Positions 36,922 through 45,716 are shown, numbered from the stretch's first letter. The stretch is 64,000 nt of DNA from JAAFHB01 sp942493325 (GCA_942493325.1 OW818689.1:6076001-6140000), one strand, 5' to 3'. Notes: generated from the sequence alone by a model not told the origin. Numbers and translations are program-made.

Positions 36922-37689
36922 TTATCTTACCTCAGAGGTTAATGCGTTATAGAATAATTTTGATCCTGTATTCAAATGGGGTTTTATCACCATGCAGGTA
37001 TGGTTTTTAAGGAAATAATTCACTTTGCTCCCGGGATCGTTTAAATCACCAAAAATTCGTGCCTCTGTGGGGCAGATTTCAAAGCAGGCCGGTTGTAAAC
37101 CTTTTACAAGACGATGGATGCATAACGTGCATTTATCAACAGTTCCCTTTTCAGGATGAATATACCGGCATCCATAAGGACAGGCCTGCACGCAGTACCT
37201 GCACCCTATGCAATAAGTATCATCGACCAGGACAATACCTTCAGGAGATTCGAAAGTTGCTCCCACGGGACAGACCTGCACACAGGGGGATTTGGCGCAG
37301 TGGTTACACATTTTGGGAACAAAAAAGGACTTGAATATTTCATTATCCGGGACCGGTTGGCTGAAACCGTCAATTCCTCCGTTGGGTGATTCGACAAGAA
37401 TGGAACCGTCGTTTTTAATGGTATACTGCTCGATCCACGAACGGAAATAGAAGGGCGCCTGGGGTACATTGTTTTCCAGTTTACAGGCACTGGCGCATTT
37501 TCCGCAACCGATGCATTTATTGATATCAATCCCAATTCCATACCATTTCCCTTTCCCTTTTGGCTGTTCACCCGCAATCAGTAACCCGTCAAACGGTGTA
37601 AGAGCCGAAGCGACTGCAATTCCTCCAACCACGATTGTTCCGACTTTGAAGAAATTCCTTCTCGATAGTTTAGTTTCGTTTTCTTTCAT
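36922..37689 (-). CDS. Tat-exported four-cluster ferredoxin subunit (NrfC/DmsB type)
   Basis: A 255-residue iron-sulfur protein. A twin-arginine signal (LSRRNFFKVG, residues 8-17) is followed by four Cys clusters: CIGCGKCASAC (~59-69), CNHCAKSPCVQVCP (~128-141), CIGCRYCVQACPYGC (~160-174) and CTLCIHR...CFEICP (~187-207). This is the electron-transfer subunit found with NrfD-type membrane proteins. Its ATG overlaps the cytochrome stop by 4 nt. No molybdopterin catalytic subunit is adjacent. Confidence 0.93.
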   Translation of the reverse strand: MKENETKLSRRNFFKVGTIVVGGIAVASALTPFDGLLIAGEQPKGKGKWYGIGIDINKCIGCGKCASACKLENNVPQAPFYFRSWIEQYTIKNDGSILVESPNGGIDGFSQPVPDNEIFKSFFVPKMCNHCAKSPCVQVCPVGATFESPEGIVLVDDTYCIGCRYCVQACPYGCRYIHPEKGTVDKCTLCIHRLVKGLQPACFEICPTEARIFGDLNDPGSKVNYFLKNHTCMVIKPHLNTGSKLFYNALTSEVR

Positions 37690-38195
37690 GGCTGATGAGG
37701 ATTATGGCATTCAATACATTTAAATTCAAGATTTGTGTTCTTATCCTTCAGGTTATGCTCCATTACATTGACCTGGTGAACCATAGTTGTATTAATTGTA
37801 TCGAATTGTATCTTTATACGTGAGGCATTGATTTGATGGCACAAGGCACAGTCTTTTCGTTCATTTGGTTTGTTAAGTTTTAAGGAATCAGGTAGTGAAC
37901 TGTTTTTAAACAGATTTGCATTGCGTACATGTTTTAACCCTGGCCCATGACAAACTTCGCATTGAAGTTGCGCATGGAATCCAATGGCTTTGTCCGCGTG
38001 TATTTCTTCATGACACCTCGAACAGCTGTCGGATCCGGCATAATAAAGTTCTTTTAACGTATTCTCGTGGATAGCATTTGCGCGGTAATGTCCCAGCTCG
38101 CCAAAGGAGTCTGGTTTTAAAAGATAGATTAGGATTAGAAACAGGATTATAAATACCGCAAATACACTGATCAGGCGTTTAATTTGTTGTGGCAT
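37686..38195 (-). CDS. membrane-anchored tetraheme cytochrome c
   Basis: A 169-residue protein. An N-terminal anchor (~8-26) precedes four CxxCH heme-binding motifs, CSRCH (58-62), CEVCH (79-83), CALCH (116-120) and CIECH (160-164), and extra His residues could serve as distal ligands. The last motif is in CIECHNPHQP at the very C-terminus. It is first in the operon and probably carries electrons to or from the ferredoxin/NrfD pair in the periplasm. The terminal acceptor or donor is not encoded here. Confidence 0.92.
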   Translation of the reverse strand: MPQQIKRLISVFAVFIILFLILIYLLKPDSFGELGHYRANAIHENTLKELYYAGSDSCSRCHEEIHADKAIGFHAQLQCEVCHGPGLKHVRNANLFKNSSLPDSLKLNKPNERKDCALCHQINASRIKIQFDTINTTMVHQVNVMEHNLKDKNTNLEFKCIECHNPHQP

Positions 38196-38306
38196 AGTGA
38201 AGGAGTTTAGTGTTTCCTCATGTAAAGATATTTATATTCTGAACTTTTCAAAATTTAACGACTTATTTGGAATGATGAAAAGTAACAGGAGAAAAAAAAT
38301 AGTTTT

Positions 38307-38339
38307 TTTGGCGCCTTTCTTTTGTTTTGTCTATTTTTA
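38307..38339 (+). promoter_or_regulatory. candidate promoter of the GH3-beta-lactamase gene
   Basis: TTTG (38307-38310), then 21 nt, then TATTTTTA (38332-38339), one base off the TAnnTTTG consensus. It lies 37 nt upstream of the ATG at 38376. Confidence 0.4.
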
Positions 38340-38375
38340 GGCGCATTCAATAAGATTGCATCTGGAACGAAAAAT

Positions 38376-41354
38376 ATGCGGAAGTTATTTATTATCATAT
38401 TATCATTATACAGTTTCTTATCAATTGCTCAGAAGAATACCCGGCCCCCTTTCTATCTGTATGAATCAGATCAATGGGTTGATTCAGTTTTTAATACGCT
38501 TTCAATTGACGAGAAAATCGGTCAGCTTATTATGGTTCCGGCTTATTCCTCAAAGGGAAACGGACAACTGTTGCAGTTAATCAAAATGGTAAAGGAAAAT
38601 AAGATTGGCGGCATCATCACGATGCAGGGAGGTCCCATGCGTCATATCAATATGGTTAACCAGCTTCAGAAAGTTTCAAAAACGCCGCTTCTGGTGGCTA
38701 TTGATGCTGAGTATGGATTATCTATGCGACTCGATAGTTGTATCAGGTATCCCTACGGATTCACCATGGGGGCTATCTATAATGATTCCCTGATTTTTGA
38801 TTCAGGCGCTGACCTTGGCCGGCAATGCAGAAGGTTAGGTATCCATATAAATTTTGCCCCGGTGGCCGATGTAAATAGTAATTCGCTTAATCCGGTCATT
38901 GGTTTCAGATCATACGGCGATAACCCGAGGCTGGTTTTTCAAAAGGCGCTGGCATTCGGATTGGGTCTGCAGTCACAACAGGTATTGGCTACGTTTAAAC
39001 ACTTCCCTGGCCATGGCGATACGCAAAAAGATTCACATTATGATCTTCCGGTGATTCTGCATGACCGGGCCCAACTCGATTCGATTGAACTTGTTCCGTT
39101 CCGGAATGCTGTAAGGTATGGTATTGGCGGAATAATGACCGGTCATTTAAGTGTTCCTTCACTTGATAAAAGCGGAGCGGCAGCAACGGTTTCGAAACCA
39201 ATGATTCATGATTTGCTGGTGAATGAATATGGATTCGAAGGGCTTGTAGTTACCGATGCCATGAATATGGAAGGTGCTGCTGATCAGGATGATCGTATCA
39301 GTACCGAAGTAAAAGCCCTTATTGCAGGAAACGATTTGCTCGAATTTGTGATCAATCCCGCAAAAGTCATCGGGATGGTGAAAAAGGCAATTGCTGACGG
39401 GCAGATTTCAACGGGCGAGATTGACCGGAAATGCAAAAAGATACTGATGATCAAACGATGGGCCGGGTTAAATATGGTTTTACCAATTCCGGCTGAAAAC
39501 CTGTATTCCGATATTAACTCTTCAGCCTACCGGATGACACTACGCAACGTTGCACAGCAATCGCTCACCCTCCTGCGAAATACGAACCAGCTTTTACCCT
39601 TGCGGCGCCTTGACACACTTAAAATAGCGAGCCTGAGCATAGGATACGGGAAGATGACCGGTTTTCAGCATTCACTGGGCAGGTATACCAAGATAGATCA
39701 TTATTTTATTTCGAAGGAAGCCAGTGATGAGACAATTAAGAAGCAGTTGCTGCAGTTGAAAAAATATAACCTCGTGATAGCGGGCGTGAATAATCTCGGC
39801 AACTTTATTTCCTCGAAATACGGCATTACCGACATTCAGCAAAATATAGTCCGGCAGGTTGCTGAAAATGTTAAATCCGTTTTTGTGATTTTTGGCAATC
39901 CCTATGTGCTTGGTTATTTTGAGGGGATGGAAAAAACACAGGGTCTTGTTGTCGCTTACCAGGAGAGTGCGGAAGCGCAGGATCTTGCCGGGCAATTAGT
40001 TTTTGGCGCCTTTGAAGCCCAGGGTAAATTGCCGGTTACAGTGAATGAGAATTATCGTTCAGGTGACGGCATGGTTACCTTACCAGCCAAACGGTTTAAA
40101 TATACCCTGCCCGAAGAGATTGGCGTTGATTCCGCTTTGCTAAAAAAAAAGATTGATGAACTGGTCAGTGAAGGACTGAGCGAAAAAGCTTTCCCCGGTT
40201 GTGCAATCTTCCTGGCAAAAAATGGCAAAGTCATCTTCAACGAATCATACGGATACCATACCTATAGCGGCGAACGACCACTCCGTGAGGACGATTTATT
40301 TGATTTTGCCTCTCTGACTAAAATTATGGCCCCTGTACCCGCACTCATGCGGTTGAACGATGAGAAGAAATTCCTTGTGAATAAACGCATGAGCGATTAC
40401 TGGCCTGACTGGAAAGGGAGTAATAAGCAGGATTTGATTATCGCCGATGTGCTCTCTCACCAGGCCCGCCTTAAATCAGGGATTCCATTCTGGATAAAAT
40501 CAGTTGATGCCCATGGGAATTACAAACCGGGATTTTACTCTAAAGATTCGACCGATAAATACAGTTACCGGGTGAGTAAAGATCTTTTTGTTTTAAATAC
40601 CTTTCGCGATTCTGTTTATGCCGAAATAAAAAAATCTGCACTTCTAAGGGGGAAGCACTATGTGTATTCCGATATCGGGTTTATCATCTTTCCGGGTATC
40701 ATCGAGTCGTTAAGCCGAAAGGATTATGAAACCTATCTGAAAGAGGTTTTTTATCACCCCCTTGGAGCTTACTCGCTCACCTACAGGCCTTATTTATACC
40801 AATCTGTCGAAACCATAGATCCGACTGAATTCGATGCCACCTTCCGGAAGGAATTGCTGCAGGGATTTGTTCATGATGAGAGTGCTGCGGTGCTGGGTGG
40901 AGTTTCGGGCAATGCGGGCTTATTCGGAACCATTAACGATGCGGCGAAAATGATGCAGATGTATCAGAATTACGGGGAATACGGCGGCGACCGCTACCTG
41001 ACTGAAGCAACTGTGAAAGAGTGGACAAGCCGTCATTATGAGAAATTGAACAACCGGCGCGGCTATGGATTCGACAAGCCTTATCCGCGAAATGGTTTGA
41101 AAAAACTCGAAGATGCATATCCGGCTCCTTTGGCAAGCGATGTCAGCTTTGGTCACAGTGGTTATACCGGAACATTCGCCTGGGCTGACCCAAAAACGGG
41201 AATCCTGTTTTTATTTTTTTCGAACAGGATTTATCCTACCCGTGCAAATAATATTATCAATCATCTGAATATCCGTGAATCCATTCAACAAATTGCATTC
41301 GAAATTATTCTGAAAGGCGATACATTGACACACAAAGCGAAAGACGCGATGTAG
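38376..41354 (+). CDS. GH3 beta-N-acetylhexosaminidase fused to a beta-lactamase-fold domain
   Basis: A 992-residue exported fusion. A signal peptide (1-18) is followed by a family-3 glycoside hydrolase domain with KHFPGHGDTQKDSHYD (208-223), the NagZ-type Asp-His catalytic loop, and VVTDAMNMEGAA. A GH3 C-terminal alpha/beta domain runs to ~590. From ~605 a serine-hydrolase (class C beta-lactamase/PBP-like) domain has FASLTKIM (SxxK), YSDIGF (in the YxN position) and FGHSGYTGT (HxG in place of KTG). Bacteroidota carry this fusion; it likely removes GlcNAc from peptidoglycan fragments and trims or transfers the peptide or an ester. The ATG at 38376 gives the signal peptide. Confidence 0.92.
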   Translation: MRKLFIIILSLYSFLSIAQKNTRPPFYLYESDQWVDSVFNTLSIDEKIGQLIMVPAYSSKGNGQLLQLIKMVKENKIGGIITMQGGPMRHINMVNQLQKVSKTPLLVAIDAEYGLSMRLDSCIRYPYGFTMGAIYNDSLIFDSGADLGRQCRRLGIHINFAPVADVNSNSLNPVIGFRSYGDNPRLVFQKALAFGLGLQSQQVLATFKHFPGHGDTQKDSHYDLPVILHDRAQLDSIELVPFRNAVRYGIGGIMTGHLSVPSLDKSGAAATVSKPMIHDLLVNEYGFEGLVVTDAMNMEGAADQDDRISTEVKALIAGNDLLEFVINPAKVIGMVKKAIADGQISTGEIDRKCKKILMIKRWAGLNMVLPIPAENLYSDINSSAYRMTLRNVAQQSLTLLRNTNQLLPLRRLDTLKIASLSIGYGKMTGFQHSLGRYTKIDHYFISKEASDETIKKQLLQLKKYNLVIAGVNNLGNFISSKYGITDIQQNIVRQVAENVKSVFVIFGNPYVLGYFEGMEKTQGLVVAYQESAEAQDLAGQLVFGAFEAQGKLPVTVNENYRSGDGMVTLPAKRFKYTLPEEIGVDSALLKKKIDELVSEGLSEKAFPGCAIFLAKNGKVIFNESYGYHTYSGERPLREDDLFDFASLTKIMAPVPALMRLNDEKKFLVNKRMSDYWPDWKGSNKQDLIIADVLSHQARLKSGIPFWIKSVDAHGNYKPGFYSKDSTDKYSYRVSKDLFVLNTFRDSVYAEIKKSALLRGKHYVYSDIGFIIFPGIIESLSRKDYETYLKEVFYHPLGAYSLTYRPYLYQSVETIDPTEFDATFRKELLQGFVHDESAAVLGGVSGNAGLFGTINDAAKMMQMYQNYGEYGGDRYLTEATVKEWTSRHYEKLNNRRGYGFDKPYPRNGLKKLEDAYPAPLASDVSFGHSGYTGTFAWADPKTGILFLFFSNRIYPTRANNIINHLNIRESIQQIAFEIILKGDTLTHKAKDAM

Positions 41355-41616
41355 ATGAACTGGTGGATTGAAATAACTGTTGTAAAACACTTTTTTGATA
41401 TTGTCCCCGGAATGGGTTCAATGATTTGAAATACAATTAATTATTTTGCGGCATCGTTTTGCCAATTGTTAATAATTCTAAATTTTGATGATTTATCAAA
41501 AAAGATGTTACAACAGGATGACAATATTGAATATTTAATGTTAATTTTCGGAATGTCCTTGTTGATTAATGTTTTTAATATTGTGTATTAATTATAAACT
41601 TTTTAAACTTTTCGCT

Positions 41617-41865
41617 ATGACAAAAAAAATAACTTTCAATGAACTTCGGGATATCAAAGATCATCTGCCTCACGGTTCGATGCAACGGATAGCCCAGGAG
41701 TTGGGAATTGAAGTTGAGACTGTGAGAAATTATTTTGGAGGTACGCATTATGAAAAAGGTGCCAGTGTTGGCATGCACATCGAACAGGGTCCGCAAGGCG
41801 GAATTATCTTACTTGATGACACCACTATCCTCGAAAAGGCTCAGGAAATACTCCAGGCGAAATAA
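41617..41865 (+). CDS. small HTH DNA-binding protein
   Basis: An 82-residue protein with a helix-turn-helix segment in its first half (HGSMQRIAQELGIEVETVRNY, residues ~19-39), where AQELGIEVETVRNYF has the spacing of a recognition helix. The second half (QGGIILLDDTTILEKAQEIL) looks like a small dimer domain. It is expressed alone, with a strong terminator just downstream. It may be a nucleoid or local regulator; targets are unknown. Confidence 0.75.
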   Translation: MTKKITFNELRDIKDHLPHGSMQRIAQELGIEVETVRNYFGGTHYEKGASVGMHIEQGPQGGIILLDDTTILEKAQEILQAK

Positions 41866-41891
41866 TTGTTATTCTAATATAAACAGTAGAT

Positions 41892-41918
41892 CTGCCCCTT
41901 CAATGGGGCAGTCTTTTT
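41892..41918 (+). terminator. terminator after the small HTH gene
   Basis: CTGCCCC and GGGGCAG form a 7-bp stem around TTCAAT, followed by TCTTTTT. Confidence 0.85.
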
Positions 41919-41944
41919 ATAACCAAAATCAATAAACAAATCTT

Positions 41945-42739
41945 ATGAAGAAAATCATTTTCACTTGTTTCGTGTTGTTCCTCGCGGTAAGCGGTTTTTC
42001 TCAAAAAGGAATGAAGTCGCTGCTCAACGGTAAAAACCTTAAGGGCTGGGACACCTATATCGGTCCTAAAGAGAAGGGTGGTACGCCTGTGGGTCTGAAT
42101 GTCGATCCGATGAATATTTTTACCGTCGAAAAGATTGATGGTGTCAAAGTGCTCCATATCTCGGGCGAGGTTAATGCTTCGGTTGCCACCCAAAAGGAAT
42201 ACGAAAATTACCACATACGAATGGTTTTTAAATGGGGTGATAAAGTATACTCGGCATTTAACTCGGGATTACTGTACCATAGTTTCGGTTCGTTCGGGGC
42301 AGGGCTTAATGTTTGGATGAGTTCGCACGAACTGCAGCTTTGCACAGCCAAAATGGGTGATTCGTATTGTATGGGACAGAGCTACTTCGAAATTCCGGTT
42401 GAAAAGAGCGCGGATGGTAAATTCGTTTATTCACCTTCGGGCGAAAAGACAGCTTTTGGCGAAGGGAAAACGGCCAAAAATGCTTCAAAGAGCGCCGATT
42501 ATGAGAAACCCAAAGGAGAGTGGAACGTGGTTGATTTATATTGCTTTGGCGGAACCTCCGTGCATGTGGTAAACGGGAAGGTAAATATGGTTAATTACAA
42601 CTCGGGCAAAATCGAAAACGGCGAGGTGTTGCCGCTAACGAAAGGTAAAATCCAGCTGCAATCCGAAGGAGGCGAGCTTTATGTGAAAACGCTCGAACTC
42701 GAACCCATCACGGAGATTCCGGTTCACCTGCTCAATTAG
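41945..42739 (+). CDS. DUF1080 (3-keto-disaccharide hydrolase-like) protein
   Basis: A 264-residue exported protein. A signal peptide (to ~SGFSQK) is followed by a concanavalin-like jelly roll. SLLNGKNLKGWDTYIG at residues ~24-40 and the closing GKIQLQSEGGELYVKTLELEPI are hallmarks of DUF1080. Some members hydrolyse 3-keto-glycosides made by Gfo/Idh/MocA enzymes, one of which is encoded at 24905-26398, though not adjacent. That link is an inference. Confidence 0.88.
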   Translation: MKKIIFTCFVLFLAVSGFSQKGMKSLLNGKNLKGWDTYIGPKEKGGTPVGLNVDPMNIFTVEKIDGVKVLHISGEVNASVATQKEYENYHIRMVFKWGDKVYSAFNSGLLYHSFGSFGAGLNVWMSSHELQLCTAKMGDSYCMGQSYFEIPVEKSADGKFVYSPSGEKTAFGEGKTAKNASKSADYEKPKGEWNVVDLYCFGGTSVHVVNGKVNMVNYNSGKIENGEVLPLTKGKIQLQSEGGELYVKTLELEPITEIPVHLLN

Positions 42740-42740
42740 A

Positions 42741-42841
42741 AGTGACCGGGTGACTGCGAATCAGTATTGAGCAAAACTTCCGGTCCTCTTATCTTTACTT
42801 AAAAAGTCACCCGGTCACTATCTGAAAGTGACCGGGTGACT
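42741..42841. repeat. 80-bp inverted-repeat element, copies 2 and 3 (partial)
   Basis: AGTGACCGGGTGACT (42741-42755) and AGTCACCCGGTCACT (42805-42819) bound a full copy. A third 15-mer (42827-42841) starts a truncated copy whose interior (ATTGAGCAAAA) repeats the full one. Copy 2 begins right after the DUF1080 stop. It is inverted relative to copy 1 at 1281-1360, and the interior is conserved. Confidence 0.8.
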
Positions 42842-42872
42842 GCTATTCAATATTGAGCAAAAATGCCGGCAA

Positions 42873-43019
42873 AGTGAAGCCTTCACTCAGTGCCTTTGCT
42901 GTAATACAAAGCTAAAGCGGAAAGTGAAGGCTTCACTCTGAACCGTAAGCGGATAGTGAAGCCTTCACTCAGTGCCTTCGCTGTAGTACAAAGCTAAAGC
43001 GGAAAGTGAAGGCTTCACT
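42873..43019. repeat. four 15-bp palindromes in two ~65-bp units
   Basis: AGTGAAG-C/G-CTTCACT occurs at 42873-42887, 42923-42937, 42955-42969 and 43005-43019. Each is a perfect palindrome around one base. They are paired as two copies of a ~65-bp unit with the shared interior GCTGTARTACAAAGCTAAAGC. They end 5 bp before the stop of the acidic protein gene. Confidence 0.85.
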
Positions 43020-43024
43020 CTGTG

Positions 43025-43366
43025 TCAATAATCTTCATCATCCTCAATTATTTCTTCGAGCTCCTCTTCATCATCTTCTTCATAAATCAGATCAGCATCT
43101 TCGTCTATTTCGTCCTTGTAATCGTCCTCGTCTTCATCCTCGTCCTCGTCCTCATCCTCATCATCCAGGTCGTCATCCTCTTCTTCATCATCGTCGAGTT
43201 CCTTCCTTTCATCATCATCGTCTTCGTCCTCGTCCTCATCTTCATCATCATCGAGCTCCTCGACTTTGTTGCCGATGTACCCTTTCAAAATCTCCATCAA
43301 TCTCTCATCATTCAAGGCGTCTGATGCTTTGTGGAGTACGCTTTCTTCTAACATTGTTGTTTTCAT
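43025..43366 (-). CDS. extremely acidic low-complexity protein
   Basis: A 113-residue protein. A normal N-terminal stretch (~1-36, LHKASDALNDERLMEILKGY) is followed by a tail almost all Asp/Glu; by my count 68 of 113 residues are acidic. Such tails are unfolded and bind basic proteins or cations. The N-terminal helix may be the functional part. It lies next to repeat elements at the left edge of the accessory region. No family was recognised, and the gene is expressed only if its start is used; no clear promoter was found. Confidence 0.65.
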   Translation of the reverse strand: MKTTMLEESVLHKASDALNDERLMEILKGYIGNKVEELDDDEDEDEDEDDDDERKELDDDEEEDDDLDDEDEDEDEDEDEDDYKDEIDEDADLIYEEDDEEELEEIIEDDEDY

Positions 43367-43911
43367 AATGAGTTGTTTAAATGTTATTTAATCGCTCGTA
43401 ATTTCAAATTTTGAGAACCTTCCTCAGGAGTTTCTCCTGTCGTAAAGTTAGTTTAAATTCATTTCGTGCTATGCGTCGGATGATTTTTCCTTTAAGGTTT
43501 GCCAAATTTGTTTTTACTGTGATCATACTGCAAGCATTAAAATGTTTTAGTAAACAGCTTTTTTTTTGTAAAAATTTTTTTTGTAAAATTTTCTTTTTTA
43601 ATTTTTTATTTCACTAAATTAGTATTCTCAAATACAAAGCAATACCAATAAGACCTTTATCCTGAATTTTAAATCCTAAATACCTGTTTATGGCAATATC
43701 CTAAGGGATGTGAAGCCATCCCGTAAATAGCAAAGTACAACTTTTCACTCACAAAACTGAGAAACACTCTGTTTGCAGCAGCATAAACTTATTCAAAACA
43801 TAAAAGTTCGCTGCTCTTCCCAAAAACAAATCGTTGGTTTTTGTTTGCAGCATTTTTTTTCACTTAAATTTTGTGTTATGCTTAATTGGAAATTATTAAT
43901 TACATAAATTT
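43367..43911. other. gene-free A/T-rich region
   Basis: It contains long T runs near 43560-43615 and low-complexity A/T sequence. I see no gene or clear hairpin; it may carry the promoters of the two flanking divergent genes. Confidence 0.55.
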
Positions 43912-44658
43912 ATGTCATCAACATCTGATTATAATGACTTATTGGTCCAGATTCAGGCGCTCAAACTTGAAGAAACATCTGCACCAACTATGCCCATTGG
44001 CATCTATGTCCAGGAAGCTGAAAATTTATATCACTGGGCCCTCGAAGACAAAGCCGCTTTAATTTTTGTCGGACTTAATTGGGATTTTGTAACCAAACTA
44101 CCCGCTTTGGCAGGAGCTTGCCGAGAAGCACAGTCTCTTTGGATTAAGGAACGTAATACTCGTCAACAAGCTGAACAGGATTGGAAAAAAAAGTCTCCTG
44201 AAGCCTTCCAGTTACGTGATCAGTTAATTCATTCATTTCGTTATGCTTTTCGGAGAAATGACGATTTGCTTTCCAGAATAGCTGATATTGAACAAGGTGA
44301 TACGAATGCAGATATGGTTCAGGATCTCAATGATCTTTCAGTACTTGGTAAAGCCAATTTAGTGTTGTTAAATGCTATTAGTTTTGATCCCGTTCTTTTA
44401 GATTCTGCAGCATTGATGTCTGATCAAATGGGTGATCTGTTAGGAGCTACCAACGGTGAAAGGCAGAAAGATAACGAAACAATGGTGATAAGGGATAAAG
44501 CGTTTACACTGTTAAAATCATACATGGACGAAATCCGTGAATGTGGCAAATTTGTTTTTTGGCGCAATCCGGATCGGTACGATGGTTATATCAGCGACTA
44601 TTGGAAGCGTAAACATTCGATACCTGTAAAAGTACCACATGTTAAACCTGAAGCTTGA
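43912..44658 (+). CDS. unrecognised soluble protein
   Basis: A 248-residue protein of no recognised family. It looks helical and soluble: no signal, no membrane helix, and Arg/Gln/Asp-rich segments such as RQQAEQDWKKKSPEAFQLRD and IADIEQGDTNADMVQDLND. A clear terminator follows at 44669, so it is a single-gene unit. It precedes the 15-unit repeat array. Function unknown. Confidence 0.75.
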   Translation: MSSTSDYNDLLVQIQALKLEETSAPTMPIGIYVQEAENLYHWALEDKAALIFVGLNWDFVTKLPALAGACREAQSLWIKERNTRQQAEQDWKKKSPEAFQLRDQLIHSFRYAFRRNDDLLSRIADIEQGDTNADMVQDLNDLSVLGKANLVLLNAISFDPVLLDSAALMSDQMGDLLGATNGERQKDNETMVIRDKAFTLLKSYMDEIRECGKFVFWRNPDRYDGYISDYWKRKHSIPVKVPHVKPEA

Positions 44659-44668
44659 AAATTTTCAA

Positions 44669-44708
44669 AGACCGGGTAACCCAAATTCTTAAGTTCCCCG
44701 GTCTGGTT
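44669..44708 (+). terminator. terminator after the 43912 gene
   Basis: AGACCGGG (44669-44676) pairs with CCCGGTCT (44697-44704) across a 20-nt loop, followed by GGTTTT. Confidence 0.7.
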
Positions 44709-44831
44709 TTCAGAGTTATTGTCCTTGACGTTTAAATGCGGACTTTATGTTAGTTATCATTGTTCCAAACTGAAAATTACTCGTTTTGCCTGATATGGTC
44801 ACTTTCAGGTATGTAGGACATTAAGAACTTC

Positions 44832-45133
44832 AGCAGGACGACAAAAATTCTAGCAGGACGACAAAAATTCCAGCAGGACGACGTTAATTCCAGCAGGACG
44901 GGCATTTACTGTAGCAGGACGGCAAACATCTTAGCAGAACGGCAATTCACCTCAGCAGGACGGGTTTCACCTCAGCAGGGCGAGGGCCACCTTAGCAGGA
45001 CGGCAATTCACCTCAGCAGGACAGGTTTCACCTCAGCAGGTCGAGTGCCACCTTAGCAGGACGGGTTTCATATTAGCAGGGCGTGTTTCACCTTAGCAGG
45101 ACAGGTTACCCAATAGCAGGGCGCGAGTAATTG
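44832..45133. repeat. 15-unit array of 20-21 bp tandem repeats
   Basis: Each unit starts with AGCAGGACGG or a one- or two-base variant (AGCAGGGCG, AGCAGAACGG), followed by about 10 variable bases. Tails such as GTTTCACCTC and CAATTCACCTC recur. I count 15 units with period 20-21, so no reading frame is kept. A hairpin GCGAGT/ACTCGC (45123-45143) closes the array, about 85 nt before the next gene. Confidence 0.85.
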
Positions 45134-45217
45134 TTAAACTCGCAATCATTTCCAAAATAGATTTAACGCATAATGCAATTTAAAATTTCAATTTCATTAA
45201 TCTTTAAAAAAAACCAC

Positions 45218-45655
45218 ATGGAAAATTTAATGACGAATGCCCAGTTCAACGAACTGGTTATTAATGTTGAAATAGACCCGAACGAATTTAGCAATAAATT
45301 AGATTTTGAAGGCCCATTTAATGTGGATGACATGTTGACCAAGTTGTGCTCATATTGGACAATCGCAAAACCAATTTTAAGACTGGTTAAAATCATTACC
45401 CCGCCAAAAATTGATAAAGCAATTGATGAATTACTGGTTATTGTGAATAAACTCTGTGCAGAGACATCTGAAGGAGAAAAAAGCGCTTTGTTGGAAAAGT
45501 TTGCCATGGTATGGGGAACAGTAAAACCGATTTTGGTAGGGGTTAAAGCCATCACTGGCGCAAAAGTTGATAAAGTAAACGATGAAATTGTTAAAATAGG
45601 CGACCTACTTGCTAAAACATACACCCAAAATAAGGTTGTCGATGAGATAAAATAA
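45218..45655 (+). CDS. unrecognised protein with internal duplication
   Basis: A 145-residue soluble protein. Residues 46-80 (YWTIAKPILRLVKIITPPK...) and 98-132 (VWGTVKPILVGVKAITGAK...) are the same 35-residue motif, with 16 identities by my alignment. It lies just after the tandem array and is followed by a strong terminator. The ATG at 45218 follows an A-rich leader; an upstream in-frame start (45173) would add 15 residues without conservation. Amphipathic repeats like this are seen in lipid- or membrane-active helices, but the function is unknown. Confidence 0.7.
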   Translation: MENLMTNAQFNELVINVEIDPNEFSNKLDFEGPFNVDDMLTKLCSYWTIAKPILRLVKIITPPKIDKAIDELLVIVNKLCAETSEGEKSALLEKFAMVWGTVKPILVGVKAITGAKVDKVNDEIVKIGDLLAKTYTQNKVVDEIK

Positions 45656-45716
45656 GTATTAAAAACGAGGAAACCTTGCATAAGTTTATTCTCCCGGAGA
45701 TTATAGAAACATATTA

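Noticed and set aside
43006..43368. Plus-strand His/Arg- or Ile/Leu-rich frames opposite the acidic gene
   Set aside because: Mirror images of GAC/GAG/GAT runs; the minus-strand protein has a normal N-terminal part and is preferred.
44832..45133. CRISPR array
   Set aside because: Units are 20-21 bp in total with a 10-bp head; there is no repeat of 23 bp or more with unique ~30-bp spacers, and no cas gene nearby.
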